Shown here piece by piece: positions 17,941 through 27,379 of a stretch of 64,000 nt of DNA. The notes under the pieces were generated by a model. The model was not told the origin of the DNA. It was given only the letters and a program-made list of their open reading frames with translations, and did not search any database. How positions within the stretch are numbered: position 1 is the first letter of the stretch; the number at the start of each line of letters is the position of its first letter. The position numbers were made by a program, and so were the translations under genes. The stretch comes from Nocardia sp. CY41 (GTDB lineage Bacteria; Actinomycetota; Actinomycetes; Mycobacteriales; Mycobacteriaceae), in NCBI RefSeq assembly GCF_009829325.1, contig NZ_VUOS01000018.1, forward strand, positions 184,092 through 248,091, in the 5' to 3' direction.

Positions 17941-19164
17941 CTACCGGTCGGCAGGCATGGTGGCGGAGATCTGGGCGACCAGCCGCCACGGCCGTTCTGT
18001 ATCGGTCGTGGCCTTGCCGCTGGTGAGGATCGCCCCGGACAGCCCGCGCGCCGGGTCGGCCCAGCCGTACTGGGTGGTCAATCCGCTGCGCCCGAAATGG
18101 GATCCGGTGTCGCGGCCGAATTTCGACCGGCGCCCGCCGAGTTCGAAACCCGCTCGGCTGACACGTCCGGCGACGCCGGGTATCCAGCGCGCCGGGCGCA
18201 CCGCGTCCTCCAGCGTCTCCGCGCGGATGACGCGGCGGCCGTCCGGCCCGCCGCGCGTGAGAATCTCGTAGAACCGCGACAGTTCGGACGCGGTCGTGAT
18301 CAGATTGCCCGACGGCAGCTCGGCGGTGAGGAACCCGTCGGTCGCCGCGCGCGACGCCCGGTCCATCCGTCCACCCACCGCCTTGCGCGCCAGAAAGCTC
18401 GCGGTGCGGGAGGGAGCCGGACCGGTCTTCACGCTGGGCACGACCTTGTCCAGGTCTTCGGGTCGCACACCGAAGTTGGTCCAGCGGAATCCGTACGGCT
18501 CGAGCACCTGCTCGGCGAGATGCTCGCGCAGTGGCTTGCCGGTCGCGCGCCGCACCAGCGAGCGCACGATCAGTCCGAGGGTGAGCGCGTGGTACACGCG
18601 GAACCGTCCCGGCTTCCAGCTCGGCACCAGGTCGGCCAGCGCTTGCACGGCCAGTTCCTCGTCGAGCACCAGATCGACGCCCTGATACGGCGGCGGGACG
18701 AAAGGTATCCCGGCCGAGTGCGAGAGCACGTCGCCGATCGTGATCGCCGCCTTGCCGTTGGCCGCGAACTCGGGGATGTAGCGCGACACCGGCTCGTCGA
18801 GGGTGAACGCGCCCTGTTCGACGAGCATGAACATCAGCGCACCGGCCACTCCTTTCGCCGTCGAGAACCCGCAGAACGGCGTGTCCGGGGTGGCCAGGAT
18901 CTTGGCCGCGTCCGGCCCGTCACCCGGCGCAGTGCCCCAGCCGTGGCCGATGGTGCGGTTCAGCGCGATCTTGCCGTTCCGGCGCAGGCAGACCTGGATC
19001 GCGGGGGTGGTGCCCAGGCGGTACCACGCCTGCACCGACTCCCACACGGACTCCACGTCGGCGCGGCTGAGCCCCGACGCCGCGGGATCGTCTTCGGGGC
19101 CCCGGGTCGTCACGGCCTCCAAGTCGTCGGCGATCGGCACGGTTCCAGCCGTTGGTGCGCTCAC
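17941..19164 (-). CDS. Serine hydrolase (beta-lactamase / class C-like family)
   Basis: A 407-residue penicillin-binding-protein-like esterase. The SxxK nucleophile motif is in GFSTAKGVAG near residue 100; the Tyr motif is probably YHALTLGL near residue 195. A late HFGRSGLTT may supply the third motif (HxG/KTG-like). It lacks a signal peptide, like the EstB/LACTB-type cytosolic hydrolases often linked to cell-wall or lipid esters. GTG start at 19164. It is on the same strand as trpB but separated from it by about 145 bp holding the palindromes, so it probably ends its own transcript. Confidence 0.88.
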   Translation of the reverse strand: MSAPTAGTVPIADDLEAVTTRGPEDDPAASGLSRADVESVWESVQAWYRLGTTPAIQVCLRRNGKIALNRTIGHGWGTAPGDGPDAAKILATPDTPFCGFSTAKGVAGALMFMLVEQGAFTLDEPVSRYIPEFAANGKAAITIGDVLSHSAGIPFVPPPYQGVDLVLDEELAVQALADLVPSWKPGRFRVYHALTLGLIVRSLVRRATGKPLREHLAEQVLEPYGFRWTNFGVRPEDLDKVVPSVKTGPAPSRTASFLARKAVGGRMDRASRAATDGFLTAELPSGNLITTASELSRFYEILTRGGPDGRRVIRAETLEDAVRPARWIPGVAGRVSRAGFELGGRRSKFGRDTGSHFGRSGLTTQYGWADPARGLSGAILTSGKATTDTERPWRLVAQISATMPADR

Positions 19165-19305
19165 CCGGCCAGCTTATCCACCGTCCGCGCCCTGCCGCCG
19201 CGCTGCTCGGAGGGCGGCGGACCCGCCGCCGCCCTCCCCGGTTGCCGCGAACACGGGATTCGACAACCCTGGGCACTGCCGATCGACACTTCCCCGGGAG
19301 CCGAC

Positions 19306-19647
19306 ATGCCGATCCTGCTCGCTCGCGTCATCGCCGTCCCGGTCAGCCTCTGGCTGATCGCCGCCCTCGCCGTCAACGCCGACTACCGCGCAGACAACAT
19401 CTTCGCCCTGCCCGACGCCGCCTTCTCGCTCCTGCTGCTCATCGCCGCAGCACTACCCACCCGCCCAGCTGTCCCCGCCCTGATCACCGGTTTCCTCTTC
19501 GGCGCGGGCGTGATAACGGTCGCTGCCCTCGACCGCTTCGACCGCACCGACACACCCCAGGGCATCTTGAACCTCGTTGTCGCGGCGGTCTATCTCACCT
19601 GCGCTGTTCTGCTGATGCGTCGGCAGGAAGCAGCAGCCACCGCGTAG
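19306..19647 (+). CDS. Small membrane protein
   Basis: A 113-residue protein with four predicted membrane segments: LLARVIAVPVSLWLIAALAV, an amphipathic second segment around FSLLLLIAAALP, then AVPALITGFLFGAGVITVAA and NLVVAAVYLTCAVLLM. ATG at 19306 follows a GGGAG ribosome site. No domain is recognised. It is divergent from the serine hydrolase with about 140 bp between starts and no partner gene downstream. Confidence 0.7.
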   Translation: MPILLARVIAVPVSLWLIAALAVNADYRADNIFALPDAAFSLLLLIAAALPTRPAVPALITGFLFGAGVITVAALDRFDRTDTPQGILNLVVAAVYLTCAVLLMRRQEAAATA

Positions 19648-20028
19648 CGAGAACAGCCGGTCATGTACCGCCGCGGCCGACGTCGTCCGGTCGTCACCGA
19701 GGCTGAGGTTCGAACCTTCCCCGCATCCACTCTGATCGACTGGTGCGGTGCCCTCGTTCAGTACCGCTACTCGAATCCACACCTTGGATGGTCTTCGCCT
19801 CGCCGCTACCGCGGTCACTCCCGAGCGCATGGACGCGGGATCCACGTCAGCCATCACGCAATCGAGGGCGTCACCTGCCGATCGCGATCGGCGTTCTACC
19901 TGCAACCTCCCTGACACCGCGCGGGGCATTGCCGGACTCTCGCTGCGATCGCGGACACGACGCACTCCGACAACGGGCGTACTCCGCCGGTCCTTCAGCA
20001 GGAAAACAAAGTCCGCCCGCGGCAGCCG
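19648..20028. other. Gene-free stretch
   Basis: 381 bases between a small membrane protein and the convergent HEAT-repeat gene. Reading frames are open but with poor codon bias and no recognisable domain. A GGTTCGAACC at 19708 looks like a tRNA T-arm, but no acceptor or anticodon stems fit. Confidence 0.5.
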
Positions 20029-20775
20029 TCACTGCATTGCCGCGTCACGCACATCGCAATCAGGATCTGCGGCCAACCGCGCCAGCAGTCGGCGCGCCTC
20101 GCTGCCTCGGTACCGGCGCAAGGCCCATGCAAGGCTACAACGGACTTCCGGGTTCGGGTGATCGATCAAGTGTGCGACGTCAATGACGTCACCGCGACTC
20201 CTTCGAGCCAGTCCGTAGAGGGCGTCGATCAGATCATCGTCGTTGTCCGCCTGACGCAATCGGGCCAGCAGTTGCGGTTTGGTCAGCTCCAGCTCGTCTG
20301 TGGCGAACCGGTGACGAAGGTCAGCGGCCTTGAACTCACCGCGCCCCAAACACGCCGGACACGCGCAGGGCCGCCGGCCGTGCGCGTTCGGGTGATACCG
20401 CCACCCCGTTACCTGCCGCACCTGCCGAATCCGATGTAGTTCGGCAGGTGTGATCGCGCGAGGCACCAGGATCTCATACCCTCGCGCGTCCCCGACATGA
20501 AGAATGACCGAAATAGCCTCAGCCGCAGTCAGTTCTGTCTGCGCCGCGCCGTAGTGTCCGACGAGGACCGGCTCGTCGTCGGGAATCCGGAAGTCCACGG
20601 CGACGATCAGCCGCTGGCCGCCGCGGCGCAATTCGCGCAACCATTGATGCGACAGTACATAGGACGGCATCACCGGCATACAGAACACTCCGCGACGGAA
20701 GCCGTTCGCTGCGATGCCCGCACGGCGGATACGCCGCGCGTTCTTCTCCGGCGTCAGATGCACCATCAGGGCCAT
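20029..20775 (-). CDS. HEAT-repeat protein with zinc-ribbon and possible ADP-ribosyltransferase-like N-terminus
   Basis: About 248 residues if started at ATG 20775; the frame is open to 20838. The first 130 residues begin MVHLTPEKNARRIRRAGIAA and include GVFCMPVMPSYVLSHQWLREL, a pattern I associate with actinobacterial hypothetical proteins. The H-x-T opening followed by N and a distant RAGI recalls Tpt1/DarT-like ADP-ribosyltransferase folds, but that is a weak inference. A CACPAC cysteine cluster follows. The C-terminal 80 residues form two HEAT/PBS-type helical repeats (LIDALYGLARRSRGDVIDVA and HPNPEVRCSLAWALRRY...DVRDAAMQ). Function unknown. Confidence 0.68.
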   Translation of the reverse strand: MALMVHLTPEKNARRIRRAGIAANGFRRGVFCMPVMPSYVLSHQWLRELRRGGQRLIVAVDFRIPDDEPVLVGHYGAAQTELTAAEAISVILHVGDARGYEILVPRAITPAELHRIRQVRQVTGWRYHPNAHGRRPCACPACLGRGEFKAADLRHRFATDELELTKPQLLARLRQADNDDDLIDALYGLARRSRGDVIDVAHLIDHPNPEVRCSLAWALRRYRGSEARRLLARLAADPDCDVRDAAMQ

Positions 20776-21112
20776 AACGCGAGCGTAGTGGTTGACCGAC
20801 GATGGCAGCCGATGTGTCAACCGACTCAGATAGCGCACCCCGCCCAGGAGCCGGTGTTTCGCCCGTTCCGGAAACCAGCATTACCTGTCGCGGCCGAGGA
20901 CGCTGCGGCGACGTGCCACACGGTTAGGTCGGGTGCTCGGCAAGTCGCCCGGGGCTGTCGGCGTGGGTGCAATCATCGGTCGCCGTCCGATCACCGCTCC
21001 TCGCCCGGACTACTGAGGCATGCGGCCGACGGCACCACGAGTACTGCCGCCCTGTTCGTGAGATCGTCATGGACCACGGCTGCATGCTCTGGTCGCGGCT
21101 CTCGCCGACATC
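20776..21112. other. Gene-free stretch
   Basis: 337 bases between two same-strand genes. No coding signature, repeat or hairpin stood out on either strand. Confidence 0.5.
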
Positions 21113-21991
21113 TCAGTCCTTCGGCGCAGGATTGATCGTGTCGCCGTACCAGCTCAGATCCGATTTCTCGGCGATCTCGAAGACCTCGAAAAGATCGTCG
21201 GCCACAACCGCATCGATCAAAGCCCGTGAACCGGCGACGATCGTGGAGTCGAAGTCGATCTCGCTGGCCACGACCCACGCGTGGTCGGCGGGCCAGAGCA
21301 GCTGGGGCGTCACTCCGGGGAAGTCGGTCGTCCATCCCAGACCCGCCGCATACACCCAACCGGGGTCGGCGAGTTCGGAGAGACTGGTGTCGAACAGCAG
21401 GAAGTCGCGTCCCGGCCACTGCAGGAAAGGCCCTGCCTCGACCGCCCGTCTGACCTGCGGCGCGACCGAGGCAGCCAACTCGGCGTCGATTCGAGCTCGC
21501 TCGCGCTCCAGGTTCTGCGGATCGCCGTCGGTGGACGCGACGAACACCGCGCCCGAGGATGTGTTCAGCTCGCCGAATCCATTCCAAACGCCGGCCGTCA
21601 ACTCTTCCGGGGCCTCGGTGGCTGCGCGCAGGTGGACCGTGAGCGCGGCCAGCAGGCTCGGGTCGAACCACCCCTCGACGCTCTGGCCGACTCTCCAGCC
21701 GTCGTCGAACGACATCGCCGCTTCGTCCTCACCGTCGGTGAGGTTGCGCCACTGCACCAGCGGGTGCATCACTCTGCCGTTGCGCACGGCGACCTCGGCC
21801 CACGGCCACATCGCCTCCTCCACGATCTCGGGATTGCCCCATTCGTCGGTGACCGTGACGTCGCGGCGGGTCGCCTCGACCGGGTGCAGGATCCGCGCAT
21901 AGGCCTCGAAGCCGGTACCGGCGACGCCGCCGTGTTCGCCAACGCGCGCCAACAGCCACCCACCACGCTCGACATCCGTTGTGAACTCCAC
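21113..21991 (-). CDS. Conserved hypothetical protein
   Basis: A 292-residue soluble protein starting at GTG 21991 with clean high-GC3 coding throughout. It is rich in Trp and acidic residues (EEAMWPWAEV, FDDGWRVGQSVEGWFDP, LGWTTDFPGVTPQLLWPADH) and has no signal peptide or membrane helix. I do not recognise a domain. The end, SDLSWYGDTINPAPKD, is compact and looks like an intact terminus. It stands alone between the HEAT-repeat gene and a DoxX gene on the same strand. Confidence 0.7.
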   Translation of the reverse strand: MEFTTDVERGGWLLARVGEHGGVAGTGFEAYARILHPVEATRRDVTVTDEWGNPEIVEEAMWPWAEVAVRNGRVMHPLVQWRNLTDGEDEAAMSFDDGWRVGQSVEGWFDPSLLAALTVHLRAATEAPEELTAGVWNGFGELNTSSGAVFVASTDGDPQNLERERARIDAELAASVAPQVRRAVEAGPFLQWPGRDFLLFDTSLSELADPGWVYAAGLGWTTDFPGVTPQLLWPADHAWVVASEIDFDSTIVAGSRALIDAVVADDLFEVFEIAEKSDLSWYGDTINPAPKD

Positions 21992-22123
21992 CCAGTCAGC
22001 CTAGTGAGCCACGCCTGACGGGCAGCTCTGTCTCTGGCGTCGCCTCCGTCGAGCCGCTGTAGCCGTTCGGGGATCGACCGCGTCTGCCCGCGGTGCTGCG
22101 CGCCACCAGCGGCTGCACCTGGA

Positions 22124-22615
22124 CTACGGGTTCATGGCCTTGCTACGCGTGAACCGAACACGCCGCGCGATCACCGCGTCCAGCGACCAGCGGCCGGGCC
22201 CGACCCACAGCAGGAAGATCAAACCGAGCAGCATCGCGAAGTCGGTACGCGCGTCGTGGGCCATCCCCCAGAAGCCTTCTACCCCGTGAAATCCGCCGGG
22301 GCGCAGCTCCCGTAATTTGGTCAACACGATCGCCCCGCTGATGTCGATCAGCAGCGGCACCGCCGCCGGCCGCGTCAACAATCCGAGCACGATCAACGCG
22401 CCGCAGGCGATTTCGACGACACCGTCGAGATCGGCGAAAAACGTCGGCGCCGGTATCCCGAGCTTGTCGAACCGACCCGGGCCCAGCGTCTCCGGATAGA
22501 GGAACTTCTGGATCCCCTCGCTGAGGAACACCAGTCCTACCGCCACCCGGATACAGATCACCGCCGCGGGCCCGTCCGCGCCGAGCATTCGCGACCACGA
22601 CTCTGTTCCCGTCAT
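22124..22615 (-). CDS. DoxX family membrane protein
   Basis: A 163-residue DoxX/DoxD-type protein with four membrane helices: CIRVAVGLVFLSEGIQKFLYP (with the family's EGxxKF signature), IACGALIVLGLLTRPAAVPL, LIDISGAIVL and FAMLLGLIFLLWVGPG. DoxX proteins are subunits of quinol-linked or redox-stress membrane complexes; a specific partner is not encoded here. The ATG at 22615 is chosen because GGGAGGCGAAGG precedes it, whereas the frame upstream antisenses a WD40 remnant. Confidence 0.87.
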   Translation of the reverse strand: MTGTESWSRMLGADGPAAVICIRVAVGLVFLSEGIQKFLYPETLGPGRFDKLGIPAPTFFADLDGVVEIACGALIVLGLLTRPAAVPLLIDISGAIVLTKLRELRPGGFHGVEGFWGMAHDARTDFAMLLGLIFLLWVGPGRWSLDAVIARRVRFTRSKAMNP

Positions 22616-22649
22616 CGGCCTTCGCCTCCCGATATCGTCACCCGACCCT

Positions 22650-23040
22650 ACCGGCGAGCGCGCCGCCGCGGACGGACTCCACGCCTGGACGCTACCCATG
22701 ATCGACGGGCGCCCGATCGCTGTCACCAGCAGCATCGACGGCACGGTGCAGGTCTGGGACCTGTACACCGGTCGCGAACGAGCCGTGCTCTACCGGTCAC
22801 ACCAACTGGGTCCGAGCCGTCGCCGGCAGTCACATAGACGGCTGACCGATCGCCATCACCGCCAGCGCCAGCCGCACACTGCGAATATGGGATCTCACGA
22901 CGATGACTGGCATCGCGGTGCTCGACTGCCCGTCCCCAGCACCCCTCGTCCGCACAGGTCCGAACGATGAACTGCGCATGGCCCTCGACAACGACATCGC
23001 AGTACTCGCGTATGCGCGGTGGCGCCGCGCGGGGCGATGA
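22650..23040 (+). pseudogene. WD40-repeat protein remnant
   Basis: Two consecutive WD40 blades can be read but only by changing frame. The first frame gives DGRPIAVTSSIDGTVQVWDL. From about 22793 a different frame gives HTNWVRAVAGSHIDG, an in-frame TGA at about 22842, then PIAITASASRTLRIWDL and a tail ending at TGA 23040. The expected joint (GHTNWVRAVA) confirms a single-base frameshift. There is no start or N-terminal domain. It is the decayed end of a multi-blade beta-propeller gene of the kind fused to kinases or NTPases in actinomycetes. Confidence 0.7.
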
Positions 23041-23893
23041 CCGATGAGCAGGTGGCCAGATCATCCACCCGGGACAGGCCGCACGGCGCGCCGCCGCCGT
23101 GCATGCGGCGGTCGGCGCCCGTCGCCCAATGCCAATACAGTCGGGTCGACCGGTTCATAACGACGGGAGCGGCCTTGGGGGTGGCCTGGAATTCCGACGG
23201 CAGCCGGGGCGCCGGTGTTGTTGTGGCGCGCCGACAGAGCGCACCTGTCCGATCTTGGTGACCATCTCGTCGCCGAGAAGATTGTTCGCTGCCTCACCGA
23301 GGCGGCGGTCATTGAACACCGCCCACGACCTGCATCGCACCGGAAGAAGGGGCGCTCAGTGACGTCTCGCGCACCCGAAGTTCCGTACGATCGAACACTC
23401 GAAGCGACCCCTGATGGGAAGGGGACGGTGGAGCGCGGTGAAGGTGAGACGACCGTCGGACTCGATGACAGCCCTATTCCGCTCGCGCAGCATCCCGGCG
23501 GAGCATCGAACTCGTCGCGGCCGGGTTTCTGTCAGGACCTCTCGCAAGCAGGCGACACCCCTGCCGACGTTGCATTAGAGCACTCGTCGTGCGTTCTCAC
23601 TGAAAAGCCGACTCTTGGTCGGTTTTTGCCCCGAAAAGGCGACTAATGGCCGCGGTGAGCGGTCCAGACGAGGCGCTTTCCGCATTTCCAGGTCTAGAAC
23701 CAACTTACATAACTTTCATATGATGTTAGAAGTGCGAACTACCGATGACATTGCTTTGATTCCGGAGGATCATAAGATATTGACCGGCTCGGAGTAGGCA
23801 ACACGGACCGCGCCTTGTAGTCGACAAAGGGCTACAGGCAGGTGAACTGACTATGCCTTTGGTTGTGGAGGTTTGGCCCACACCGAAGGCTCG
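23041..23893. other. Gene-poor stretch with terminator
   Basis: About 850 bases without a supported gene. Base composition shifts from high GC to distinctly AT-richer from about 23,690 on, marking the edge of a possibly acquired segment. The only clear element is the hairpin terminator at 23603-23627. Confidence 0.5.
23603..23627 (+). terminator. Rho-independent terminator
   Basis: AAAAG-CCGAC-TCTTG-GTCGG-TTTTT: a perfect 5-bp GC stem flanked by complementary A and T runs, so it can work in both directions. Such a U-tract terminator is rare in this high-GC window. No intact gene ends just before it on either strand. Confidence 0.7.
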
Positions 23894-24370
23894 ATGATGC
23901 TGGACATATATCACGTACCGGGACCAATCATGAGCTATGCCGAAACTATCAAGTCACAGCAAGAAACCCCTCTAAGTGCAACGAGCGACGAACCACAATT
24001 ACCGCGCAAATTTGAAAGAGATGACATTCAAAGCAGAGAAGTGATGTGGAGCGCACCGATCTCTCACGGCGATTGCACGCTATCGGGTCTCATCTTCGGA
24101 ACCCTTGATAAAGGACCAACCTTCCGGTTCCGTTCGGACGGAACCTGTGAGCTTTTGGCCAGGTTTTTCTCGACTGACTCAGGTGATGCTTGGGTCATCC
24201 ACAACCTCTATTTGCAGGACGTGAACGGAACGGTTCTTTTCAAGATGCCGAAGTTCTCCAGCCCCGGAACAGTAACCGAGAACCAGGTAATCGACTGGGT
24301 TCGACCGCTACTGTATCCCGCCATTCACTTTCCGTACATTACTCAGGTGACTATTACTTGTAGTTGCTGA
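23894..24370 (+). CDS. DUF6294-like hypothetical protein
   Basis: About 158 residues from ATG 23894 (GAAGG five bases before); ATG 23930 is an alternative. The conserved half reads SHGDCTLSGLIFG, then a beta-rich stretch FRFRSDGTCELLARFFSTDS, GDAWVIHNLYLQDVNGTVLF and a C-terminal VTITCSC. This matches my recollection of the actinobacterial DUF6294 family (GDC...DAW...LxDxxG). Function is unknown. Codon usage and GC are clearly lower than in neighbours, suggesting horizontal acquisition. It follows a terminator and stands alone. Confidence 0.6.
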   Translation: MMLDIYHVPGPIMSYAETIKSQQETPLSATSDEPQLPRKFERDDIQSREVMWSAPISHGDCTLSGLIFGTLDKGPTFRFRSDGTCELLARFFSTDSGDAWVIHNLYLQDVNGTVLFKMPKFSSPGTVTENQVIDWVRPLLYPAIHFPYITQVTITCSC

Positions 24371-24726
24371 ACTCCTCCTCCGTTCGCCGTGCCCCTGCCG
24401 CTCCTCGCATGGGCGGCGCGCATTTTACCCGTAACCACCCGGTAGTTGTTGTTGTGCTATTCGGCAGCTGAGACTGCACGAGCCAGGTGGCCGCGAGCGG
24501 GGGTCTTCATAGCCGCGACGACTCGCCGTCCTCGGGGAATTGATCGTTCAGGGGTCTGGGTCGCCGGCGCCGCCATGTTGATCAGGCTGGCTCGTTGGCT
24601 GAGACCGCCGCTGCTAGATAGTCGGCCCAGCTGGAATGGGCGAAGGCGGCCCACTGCTGGGCCGAGCCGATCGAGATGCGCGCAGGCTCCGATACGAAGG
24701 TCGATCCTCGATGGCAGGATGCGGGT
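24371..24726. other. Gene-free stretch
   Basis: 356 bases before the next gene. The minus strand has a short open stretch (RISIGSAQQWAAFAHSSW, about 24590-24700) with decent codon bias but no start and no recognised family; probably a remnant. Confidence 0.35.
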
Positions 24727-25320
24727 GTGGGTGACCATTTCGAACGAATCATCGATCTCGACGTAGCCTCGGCCGACGCGAGCACACTGGCCGAGCACGT
24801 GGTGGACTGGATGGTGTCGCGGCGATGGCTGCTTCGGCAGACTTCGCGCGAGGCGATGTACAGCCTCCAGGTCGACGAAGGCTATGTGCCAGGCCCCGAC
24901 TGGCCGCAGATCACCCAGGAGTGGGGCGCCGATTGGATTCCCGGCCCGGTCGCCGTCATCGTCGGCCGCCACGACCACTATCCCGGGCAAGGCGGCATCG
25001 AACCTGCCTCTGCGGTATGCCCACGCTGCCAGGCCACCACTGTGATCATCGACTACCCGCACCGATGGGAGGCCGATCCCGCTGTATGGCAGCCGTTCTC
25101 GGACGCGATCGACGCCTGGAAGCAGACAGGCACCGGCGCAGCGATCTGCCCCGCCTGCACCGCACCGAGCCCCATCACCGCCTGGCAATGGGCAGACGGA
25201 TTCGCCTTGGGCGCTCTCGCCTTCGACTTCTGGGGTTGGCCGCCCCTCACCGAGGCCTTCGTCACCGATTTCGCTGCCCGACTCGGGCACCGAATCGAAC
25301 ACCACACCGGCAAGTTCTGA
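24727..25320 (+). CDS. Conserved hypothetical protein with paired CPxC motifs
   Basis: About 197 residues. GTG at 24727 (VGDHFERIIDLDV) is preferred because AGGA precedes it; an upstream ATG at 24676 is in frame. It contains two zinc-ribbon-like cysteine pairs, CPRCQ near residue 100 and CPACT near residue 143, that could bind one metal. It also has DWPQITQEWGADWIPGPVAV and a Trp-rich C-terminal half (FGLG-type ADGFALGALAFDFWGWPPL). No enzyme motif is visible. Similar proteins are common as orphans in actinomycetes. Confidence 0.7.
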   Translation: MGDHFERIIDLDVASADASTLAEHVVDWMVSRRWLLRQTSREAMYSLQVDEGYVPGPDWPQITQEWGADWIPGPVAVIVGRHDHYPGQGGIEPASAVCPRCQATTVIIDYPHRWEADPAVWQPFSDAIDAWKQTGTGAAICPACTAPSPITAWQWADGFALGALAFDFWGWPPLTEAFVTDFAARLGHRIEHHTGKF

Positions 25321-25484
25321 ACCGAGGCTTCCTACGATCGAGCAGGCACTCCCTGGTTCAGTTCGTCCGGAATCGCGTTGATCGGCCGGCGTGGATAGCG
25401 AGTCGGGGCAATCCAGCACGTGAGCTCCCCTGATCGAGAAGGTCGCCCTCGGCGGCGGCGTGCTTCGGGTGCCAAGATGACGCG

Positions 25485-26660
25485 ATGAGCAGCGTGTCGA
25501 GGCAACCGGCCAGCGAGGAAACCGTGTATCTGTTCATGGATTACGGGCAGTTCCGCATCGACGGCGGCGTCGAGAGTCCGGTCGATGAGCTCGAACTCCT
25601 CGACCGCGCGCTGGCGGCGCATCCGTTCGCCTCCGATGGTCTGGCGGTGATGGTGTTGAGCCCGCACCAGAACAACTTTCATATGCCGGTGACGGTTCAG
25701 GTGTGGGACGAGCGGCCGCCCGGCGATCGTGCCGAGTGGCAGCAGGTGTGTGAGACGAGGTTGCGAGTCGGACCGGAGGGCATACTCTGCCTGTCGTCGC
25801 CGACCGACGGCGCGGTCGACTGCGCGGTTCCCGAGGGCCGGTATCTGATCGAGATCAGCGGCCGTGGATTCGTCAACTACGGCTGGCCTGGGTCGACCGA
25901 ACCCGGCGATGTGTGGCGTATCCGGCTCTGGCCGGACGACAGCAGTGAACCGCTACCGGCTGTGCAGTGGGACATGCCCGGATACGGTGTGCCTGACAAT
26001 ATTCCCCTGCCCGACGTCACCGCGGCGGTCGACGACACGGAGGAATGGGTCGTCGTAGTCGACGACAAAGGCTCTCGCCGCCTGCGCATCGCCGAACTGC
26101 AAGAACAAGCGGCCGCTTTCCAGCGGCGGCGCTGGGGCGGGGAACCCATACCCCGGCTCGAAGATCACCCCGGCGCGGAAGACCTCGCACGCCATGACCG
26201 CGCGGTCGCCGAGGCCATCGCCACAATGGGTGATCCCGAGTTACGGCGATTGGCGCACTGGTCGGCGACCCAAGCCTGCGCGAAAGCCGGGCTCACCGAC
26301 CGGCCGTGGGTGTGGCCCGCCTTGGCGGCGCTGCGGGACGGCCGACCGCTGCCGCCCCCGTTCGATGACATGGACGCGGCCATGACCCGGCTGCACGACG
26401 AGGACTTCGGCCCGCCGGACGACGAGCACGTCGGCACCATCGAAGCAACGATCGTCCCCGGCTCGGCCGCTGCGGCGGCGAACCCTTTCGATCTGGGCCC
26501 GATCCACCGCCCGTCCTTCGCGCTGCCGACCCTCATCGACGCGTACCAACCCGACGCACTCGATGCAGCGATGACGGCCCTGTACGCCACCGGATTGGTC
26601 TTCGGCCGCGAGGTGGACACGCTGTTCGCCGCCCTCAGAACGGAATTCGGGATCTGCTGA
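25485..26660 (+). CDS. Hypothetical protein
   Basis: A 391-residue soluble protein from ATG 25485. The N-terminal 190 residues are beta-rich (VYLFMDYGQFRIDGG, MPVTVQVWDERPPGD, GRYLIEISGRGFVNYGWPGS). The C-terminal half is helical and acidic, with HWSATQACAKAGLTDRPWVW. No known domain, signal or membrane helix. GC3 is high throughout and the ends look intact, so it is a real gene. No operon partner: 164 bp from the upstream gene and a gene-poor region follows. Confidence 0.72.
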   Translation: MSSVSRQPASEETVYLFMDYGQFRIDGGVESPVDELELLDRALAAHPFASDGLAVMVLSPHQNNFHMPVTVQVWDERPPGDRAEWQQVCETRLRVGPEGILCLSSPTDGAVDCAVPEGRYLIEISGRGFVNYGWPGSTEPGDVWRIRLWPDDSSEPLPAVQWDMPGYGVPDNIPLPDVTAAVDDTEEWVVVVDDKGSRRLRIAELQEQAAAFQRRRWGGEPIPRLEDHPGAEDLARHDRAVAEAIATMGDPELRRLAHWSATQACAKAGLTDRPWVWPALAALRDGRPLPPPFDDMDAAMTRLHDEDFGPPDDEHVGTIEATIVPGSAAAAANPFDLGPIHRPSFALPTLIDAYQPDALDAAMTALYATGLVFGREVDTLFAALRTEFGIC

Positions 26661-27160
26661 GCCGAAAGGCGGGGACGATCGTCAGTTCGGCGGCGACGAT
26701 AAGGGCTACGACGGTGAAGGTCCCGTGTGTTCCGCCTGGGGAACGCTTGGGGTCGTCAGCCTGATCAGCACCGAATTCGAAGGCCGGGCCCGCGACGCCA
26801 ACGGCCAGTGGTGCGACAAGGGCAGCCATCCACCAGCCACGACGGCGACAACAACCCCGGCAACTGAGCCGCAATCAGCGCCGCGACGGCCGCTGGAGAA
26901 AGGGCTAAGTTCTCCGAGGGAGTCGTCGATGTCGGTCGCTTCCAGTACGACCGTCGACACGTCGCCCATCGGCTTCCTGCTCCTGGTCCAACGTTCTTGT
27001 AGCCGCCCGTCGGGAACTCCACAGCCCAGTGCGAGCGGCCGTGCGCGGCCGCACGGCCTGCCCTGGCTCGATGTACCGAAAACGGACTCGTACCAGTAAC
27101 TTCGGGCTTTCGGAACCATTCGCCGATCCGCTCCGTATCGAATACCCGCAACTGCGACAT
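26635..27160 (-). pseudogene. Possible decayed membrane-protein gene
   Basis: Minus-strand coding-like fragments occur in shifting frames: SQLRVFDTERIGEWFRKPEV (near 27,160), MGDVSTVVLEATDIDDSLGE (near 26,970) and WWMAALVAPLAVGVAGPAFE plus FTVVALIVAAELTIVPAF (26,640-26,830), the last two hydrophobic. Together they suggest one frameshifted gene ending at 26635. Family not recognised. Confidence 0.25.
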
Positions 27161-27379
27161 GTCGACGTGGTATCGATGGAACAGGGAGCTGAAATCGTGC
27201 CTCGAGCATATGGCCGACCTCTTCGGCTCAGATCAGCGCGCGGCGTGACTGCAGTGTGATTCCGTCCCCGTGCCGTCGGCAGCTCCGAGGCACCAGCGTG
27301 CGCCTCCCAGCTGGGTGCCGGCGCCTTCGAGGACGGAATCTCGCCGAGTACCTAGACGGCTTCGAGCAGCCCGGTGGGC

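Noticed and set aside
17882..18271. Plus-strand frame beginning MAKVFSLVEAIRAAG between trpB and the serine hydrolase
   Set aside because: Its first codons look coding-like, but the rest is antisense to the serine hydrolase; no family seen.
19700..19735. GGTTCGAACC resembling a tRNA T-arm
   Set aside because: No acceptor, D- or anticodon stem can be built on either strand, and no CCA-type end fits.
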